Shown here in pieces: positions 60,698-64,000 of a stretch of DNA of 64,000 nt. The notes under the pieces are model-generated. The model saw nothing but the letters and a program-made list of their open reading frames with translations. It was not told where the DNA came from and did no database searches. A program made the position numbers and the translations under genes. Each line of letters opens with the position of its first letter. The stretch's first letter is position 1. Origin of the DNA: Streptomyces caatingaensis (lineage in GTDB: Bacteria > Actinomycetota > Actinomycetes > Streptomycetales > Streptomycetaceae); the NCBI RefSeq assembly GCF_001187435.1, contig NZ_LFXA01000004.1, positions 501,001 through 565,000 of the forward strand, in the 5' to 3' direction.

Positions 60698-61869
60698 AGG
60701 ACCGCTCCTCGTACGCTCGCGCCCAGCAGTTCCACGAAACCGACGTCCTCTCCGGCCACACCGAACACCTCGGCCCTCAGCAGGGTCCGCTCCGCCCAGG
60801 CGCGGTGCGGCTTCACCTCGTTCATCTTGTTGGTGTACGAGGAGCGCAGCACCCCGCCGCCGCCCCCGTCGGCGACCGACCGCAGGATGTCCCGCGCGTC
60901 GCTGAACTCCTCGTGGCTGACGACCGACAGGGCGTGCACGGGCGCCACGTGCGAGGGGTGGATGCACGTCTTGCCCAACAGGCCGTTGGCGCGGTCGAGT
61001 TCGATCTCGCGCAGCAGCCCGTCCATGTCGTGCTCGATCAGCACGGACCGCAGCGCCTCCGCGGGCCCGGCGAACGGGCTGCGGCGCAGCTGCGGTTTGA
61101 ACATGCGCTGGTGCTGGCGGAAGTACTCCCACACCGGCCCGGTGACGGTGAACCCGCTGCCGTCCGCGCGGCCGAGGACGTTGACGACGTCGGCGATGAC
61201 GGAGGCGACGATCTGCACGTCGTAGGCGGTCATGTCGGGGGCGCGGCGCAGCCCGTAGGCGGAGCAGAAGTCGGTGACGCCGAGCCGGAGGGCGAGCACG
61301 CGCTCGCGGTGCTTGGCCGTGGCGCGGGCTATGCCGGCCAGGGTGCCGGCGCGGGTCTCCAGGTGGAGGAGCTCGGGCGATTCGAGGACGGGCATGGCGA
61401 ACAGCCGCTGTCCATGGGCCTCTTCGGCCTCGGCGACGGCCTCCAGGAAGGGCAGTCCGCGGTCCTCGGTGAACTTGGGGAGGACGAAGCCGGAGAGCAG
61501 CCGGCGGGCGGGGCCGAGCCGCCGGGCCAGGGCGGTGATCTGGCCGGGTTCGCGGACGCGGACGAAGAGCAGCGGCAGCGGCCCGTCCGCCCGCGCCAGC
61601 TCGGCGAACTGCCGGACGAGGTTCTCCTCGGCGGCGGGCACGTCGGCGTCGCCGATCGAGTCCTCCAGGCACAGGACCATGGACACGACCCCGTGCCCGG
61701 CCTGCTTGACGACGTCCCGGGCGAGGGCGGGGCGGGTGGCCGGGCTGTAGAGCGTGGCGCCGAGGGCGGCGGCGAGGAGGGGGGCCGGGGAGCCGGCGTC
61801 GAACTCGGCGGGCTCCTTATGGAACAGCCTGTTCCGCACCTCGGGTGCGAGGTGTCCAAAATGCCGCAT
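60694..61869 (-). CDS. HpcH/HpaI aldolase/citrate-lyase-like protein of the Ter module
   Basis: This 391-residue TIM-barrel protein of the CitE/HpcH type contains VVSMVLCLEDSIGDADVPAA, the substrate-side GFVLPKFTED, FAMPVLESPELLHL (metal-site Glu), RLGVTDFCSAYGLRR and KTCIHPSHVAPVHAL. It probably carries out a carbon-carbon lyase or aldol step supplying the Ter metabolite. Start ATG 61869 has GGGGAG 5 nt upstream. First gene of the operon, divergent from terD. Confidence 0.85.
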   Translation of the reverse strand: MRHFGHLAPEVRNRLFHKEPAEFDAGSPAPLLAAALGATLYSPATRPALARDVVKQAGHGVVSMVLCLEDSIGDADVPAAEENLVRQFAELARADGPLPLLFVRVREPGQITALARRLGPARRLLSGFVLPKFTEDRGLPFLEAVAEAEEAHGQRLFAMPVLESPELLHLETRAGTLAGIARATAKHRERVLALRLGVTDFCSAYGLRRAPDMTAYDVQIVASVIADVVNVLGRADGSGFTVTGPVWEYFRQHQRMFKPQLRRSPFAGPAEALRSVLIEHDMDGLLREIELDRANGLLGKTCIHPSHVAPVHALSVVSHEEFSDARDILRSVADGGGGGVLRSSYTNKMNEVKPHRAWAERTLLRAEVFGVAGEDVGFVELLGASVRGAVL

Positions 61870-62005
61870 CTTTCTCCCCGTTGCATGCCCAGCCGTTCTG
61901 GGTGGCCGATTATCGTACGCTCGGCGGTGGGTCAAGAGTTCCCCAAACGGCCGGCACATCGGCCCGCGTTGTCCCGGGCCCGCCGGGGAGGGCAGGATTG
62001 CGGGC

Positions 62006-62794
62006 ATGACGCACGCGATGCTGAAGGGATCGAACATCCCGCTCGAGGCCCCGGCCGTCCGGGCCGTGCTGCGCTGGACGCCCGGCCCCGGCGTCCCCGA
62101 CGTCGACGCCTCCGCCCTGCTGCTGGGCGACGACGGCCGCGTGCGCTCCGACGAGGACTTCGTCTTCTACAACCAGCCCCGCCACCCCTCGGGCCTGGTG
62201 CGCCACCTGCCCAAGAAGCGGCTCACCGAGGGGCTCACCGACTCCATCGAGACCGACCTCGGCGCGCTCGACGCCTCCGTGCGCCGCGTCGTCCTCGCGG
62301 CCTCGGCGGACGGCGGGACGTTCGGCCTCGTCAAGGACCTCTGCGTGCTGCTGTACGACACGGCCGCGCCCGCCGGGGGCGACGCGGTCGCCCGCTTCGA
62401 CGTCCACCCGGAGACGGGCGACGAGACGGCGATGATCTGCGGCGAGCTGTACCGGAGGGGCGAGGGCTGGAAGTTCCGGGCGCTGGGGCAGGGATACGCG
62501 TCGGGGCTCGTGGGGCTGGCGACGGAGTTCGGGATCTCGGTGGAAGAGGAAGGGCAAGGGGAAGGGCAAGGGGAGGAGGGGACGGGAACGCCGGAGAGGG
62601 CGGGGGCGCCGGAGGCGCCGGCCTCCGCGGCCGAGCCGATATCGCCGGCGCCGGCCGGGGGGTATCCGCCCCCGCCGCCGGTGCCGCCGTCGATTCCCGC
62701 GTACGGGTATCCGCAGTACGGCTACCCGCCCCCGGACCCGGCGTTCCGGCTGCCGCCGCAGGGGCCGCAGTTCCTGTCCGCGGCGGGGCGGTAG
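62006..62794 (+). CDS. terD: TerD-family tellurium-resistance protein
   Basis: This 262-residue protein has a TerD domain (about residues 1-185) with LLGDDGRVRSDEDFVFYNQP, the Asp-rich Ca2+ site region, and AMICGELYRRGEGWKFRALG, then a Glu/Gly repeat (EEGQGEGQGEEG) and a Pro/Tyr-rich tail (GGYPPPPPVPPS, YGYPQYGYPPPD). TerD proteins bind calcium and join membrane-linked stress complexes. AGGA 8 nt before ATG 62006. Divergent from the HpcH operon. Confidence 0.9.
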   Translation: MTHAMLKGSNIPLEAPAVRAVLRWTPGPGVPDVDASALLLGDDGRVRSDEDFVFYNQPRHPSGLVRHLPKKRLTEGLTDSIETDLGALDASVRRVVLAASADGGTFGLVKDLCVLLYDTAAPAGGDAVARFDVHPETGDETAMICGELYRRGEGWKFRALGQGYASGLVGLATEFGISVEEEGQGEGQGEEGTGTPERAGAPEAPASAAEPISPAPAGGYPPPPPVPPSIPAYGYPQYGYPPPDPAFRLPPQGPQFLSAAGR

Positions 62795-62801
62795 GGATTC
62801 C

Positions 62802-62849
62802 GCTCCGGGCTCCTCCCCGGGGGTTCCCCTCCGGGGAGGAGCCCGGAGC
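62802..62849. terminator. Bidirectional terminator between terD and terA-like genes
   Basis: Perfect 19-bp arms (62802-62820 and 62831-62849), 10-nt loop, between the convergent stops. Confidence 0.88.
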
Positions 62850-62863
62850 ACCTCAGCGCACCC

Positions 62864-63610
62864 TCACACCTTCGTGCTCTTCGTCCCCCGCCCCCACTGG
62901 AGGCCCCAGCCGTACAGCCGGTCCAGCTCCGACTGGAACCCGTACACGTACCGCATCTCCCTGCGCACCACGATCTCCTTCTTGTCGTTCTCGATCAGCA
63001 GCACCGCGCAGGACCGCGCCTCCGGCGCCCGCTCGTCGAGCGAGACCTCCAGCCGCGGCCCGTTGCCCGGGTACAGCGTGACCGTGGCACGCGTACGGTC
63101 GAACGCCGGCGTGCCGTCGTAGATGTAGACGAAGACGAGCAGGCGCTTGATCTCCTCCCGGTGGTCCATGTTGATGTAGAGCGTCTCGCCCGACCCCGAC
63201 CCGAACCGGTCGTCACCGCTCAACTGCACATACGGCGGCGTGTTGATGCTGCCGAGTATGTTGCCGAGCGGCTGGACTACGCCCTTCGACCCGTCCCACA
63301 GCTCATACATGCAGGCGAGGTCGAGGTCCACACTGACCATGGCCGTCCCCTGCGCCTGGACGACCTCCGGCGTGAACTTGCGGAACGGGTTCCGTACGGA
63401 CCCCCGGGCCGGCCGGTCGTAGAGGTCCGACGTCCGCATCTGCCACGACAGGTTGACCCGCATGTTGCCGCTGACCGCGCCGTTCTTGGTCAGCGAGTAG
63501 ACCGGGCGGCGCTTGGTGAGCTCGACCGCGCCGCTCCCGCCGTGCGGGGCGTCGAACTGCCAGGCGGCCCCGCGCCCCCAGTTGGCGAACAGCTTGTCCC
63601 GTACCGTCAT
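62864..63610 (-). CDS. TerA-like (TerD-superfamily) protein
   Basis: This 248-residue protein matches Streptomyces TerA/TerD relatives: LFANWGRGAAWQFD start, GTAMVSVDLDLACMYELWDG, VQPLGNILGSINTPPYVQLS, LYINMDHREEIKRLLVFVYI, and VVRREMRYVYGFQSELDRLY at the end. The acidic loop DGSKG/DDRFGSGSGE is the expected Ca2+ region. Start ATG 63610. Acts with TerD and DUF475/TerC-type membrane proteins in the Ter stress response. Confidence 0.88.
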   Translation of the reverse strand: MTVRDKLFANWGRGAAWQFDAPHGGSGAVELTKRRPVYSLTKNGAVSGNMRVNLSWQMRTSDLYDRPARGSVRNPFRKFTPEVVQAQGTAMVSVDLDLACMYELWDGSKGVVQPLGNILGSINTPPYVQLSGDDRFGSGSGETLYINMDHREEIKRLLVFVYIYDGTPAFDRTRATVTLYPGNGPRLEVSLDERAPEARSCAVLLIENDKKEIVVRREMRYVYGFQSELDRLYGWGLQWGRGTKSTKV

Positions 63611-63663
63611 GACGGCCCCCACCCTCGTGACCCTCGTGGTCCGGTCTCCCCTCCGGAAACCGG

Positions 63664-63706
63664 TGAGCGGGGCGCGGCGAGCTGCAACTCACCACCGCCC
63701 CGCTCA
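63664..63706 (-). terminator. Hairpin after the DUF475 gene
   Basis: Arms TGAGCGGGGCG (63664-63674) and complement (63696-63706), 21-nt loop, between the DUF475 stop and the TerA-like start. Confidence 0.6.
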
Positions 63707-63755
63707 GAGGGTTCCCGCGCACGTGCCGGGGTCACACCCGGCAGGCGCCCGGGTC

Positions 63756-64000
63756 TCACACCCCGGACGCGACCTCCTGGCGGTCACCGCTGCCGGGGCC
63801 CGCCTCCGCCTCCTTGCGGTTGCGCCGCACCGAGGACCAGAAGGCGAGGCCGATGAGGACCACGCCGACGACGCCGGTGATCACGTCGTTGATCTCGTAC
63901 TTGATGGTGGCGAGGAGGATCAGGGCGAGCGCGCCGATCGCGTAGTGCGCGCCGTGCTCCAGGTAGACGTAGTCGTCCAGCGTCCCCTTGCGGACGAGGA
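63756..64000 (-). CDS. DUF475 (TerC-like) integral membrane protein, C-terminal part
   Basis: The last 80 residues are in the window: YVYLEHGAHYAIGALALILL, a short loop, VITGVVGVVLIGLAFWSSVR and a charged tail. HGAHYAIG and the two last helices match DUF475/TerC-type proteins that accompany TerD in Streptomyces. The rest lies beyond the right edge. Predicted metal-ion or redox-linked membrane partner of the Ter complex. Confidence 0.8.
   Translation of the reverse strand, partial: LVRKGTLDDYVYLEHGAHYAIGALALILLATIKYEINDVITGVVGVVLIGLAFWSSVRRNRKEAEAGPGSGDRQEVASGV

Noticed and set aside
57519..61225. Large plus-strand frames across the Ter operon
   Set aside because: GC-driven shadow frames; the minus strand carries PRTase, StiP, PELOTA, HAD and HpcH motifs with 4-nt overlaps.

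Overview
The window is about 74% GC with pervasive G/C-ending codons, many GTG starts and 4-nt ATGA/GTGA overlaps. It carries a snapalysin (a protease family known mainly from Streptomyces), an R61-like DD-peptidase, DUF397/XRE pairs and a Ter module. All of this points to a Streptomyces (or very close) chromosome. Both window edges cut genes: an RNase H/acid phosphatase on the left and a DUF475 membrane protein on the right.

Region 1-13.8 kb is core-like: RNase H, C4 zinc ribbon and Nif3 genes; an iron-box-controlled siderophore-binding lipoprotein; a MaoC hydratase; a DesK/DesR-type two-component pair; an orphan glycine-amidinotransferase-like enzyme; a SAM methyltransferase; a lipoprotein amidase; and an M1 peptidase.

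Region 13.9-19.2 kb is a lipid/terpenoid-looking locus. A translationally coupled glycosyltransferase-methyltransferase-terpene-cyclase-fold operon diverges from an HpnH-like radical SAM enzyme. A perfect match to the KstR operator (TnnAACnnGTTnnA) lies in the shared intergenic region, and a KstR-like TetR gene follows. Region 19.6-25.2 kb is a fully overlapping five-gene operon with two anchored surface proteins and a complete ECF transporter (T, fused A-A', S).

Region 25-35 kb has an XRE/DUF397 pair, an unusual sigma-factor/anti-sigma-like/transmembrane fusion behind an RBS-overlapping hairpin, a DUF6230-DUF6114-secreted protein operon, an R61-like carboxypeptidase and a GT87/PAP2 bifunctional membrane protein. 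Region 35-44.7 kb has transport and enzyme genes: an MFS pump with a winged-helix tail, a Gdt1-type Mn/Ca transporter behind a yybP-ykoY riboswitch, DoxX, DedA, snapalysin with its divergent LysR regulator, and a leaderless cupredoxin.

Region 45-54 kb is the decayed, mobile-looking part. It holds two frameshifted fragments of what looks like one serine hydrolase 2.6 kb apart, frameshifted small genes, an XRE-TPR regulator with a 2'-5' RNA ligase-like gene, Cys-rich and unknown ORFs, and a broken tyrosine integrase next to tRNA-Val(UAC), the probable integration site. Region 54-64 kb returns to conserved genes (DUF4097 lipoprotein, coiled-coil protein, FmdB, O-methyltransferase) and ends in a Ter stress module: HAD phosphatase, a PRTase-TRSP-StiP-PELOTA fusion, an HpcH/citrate-lyase-like enzyme, TerD, a TerA-like protein and DUF475.
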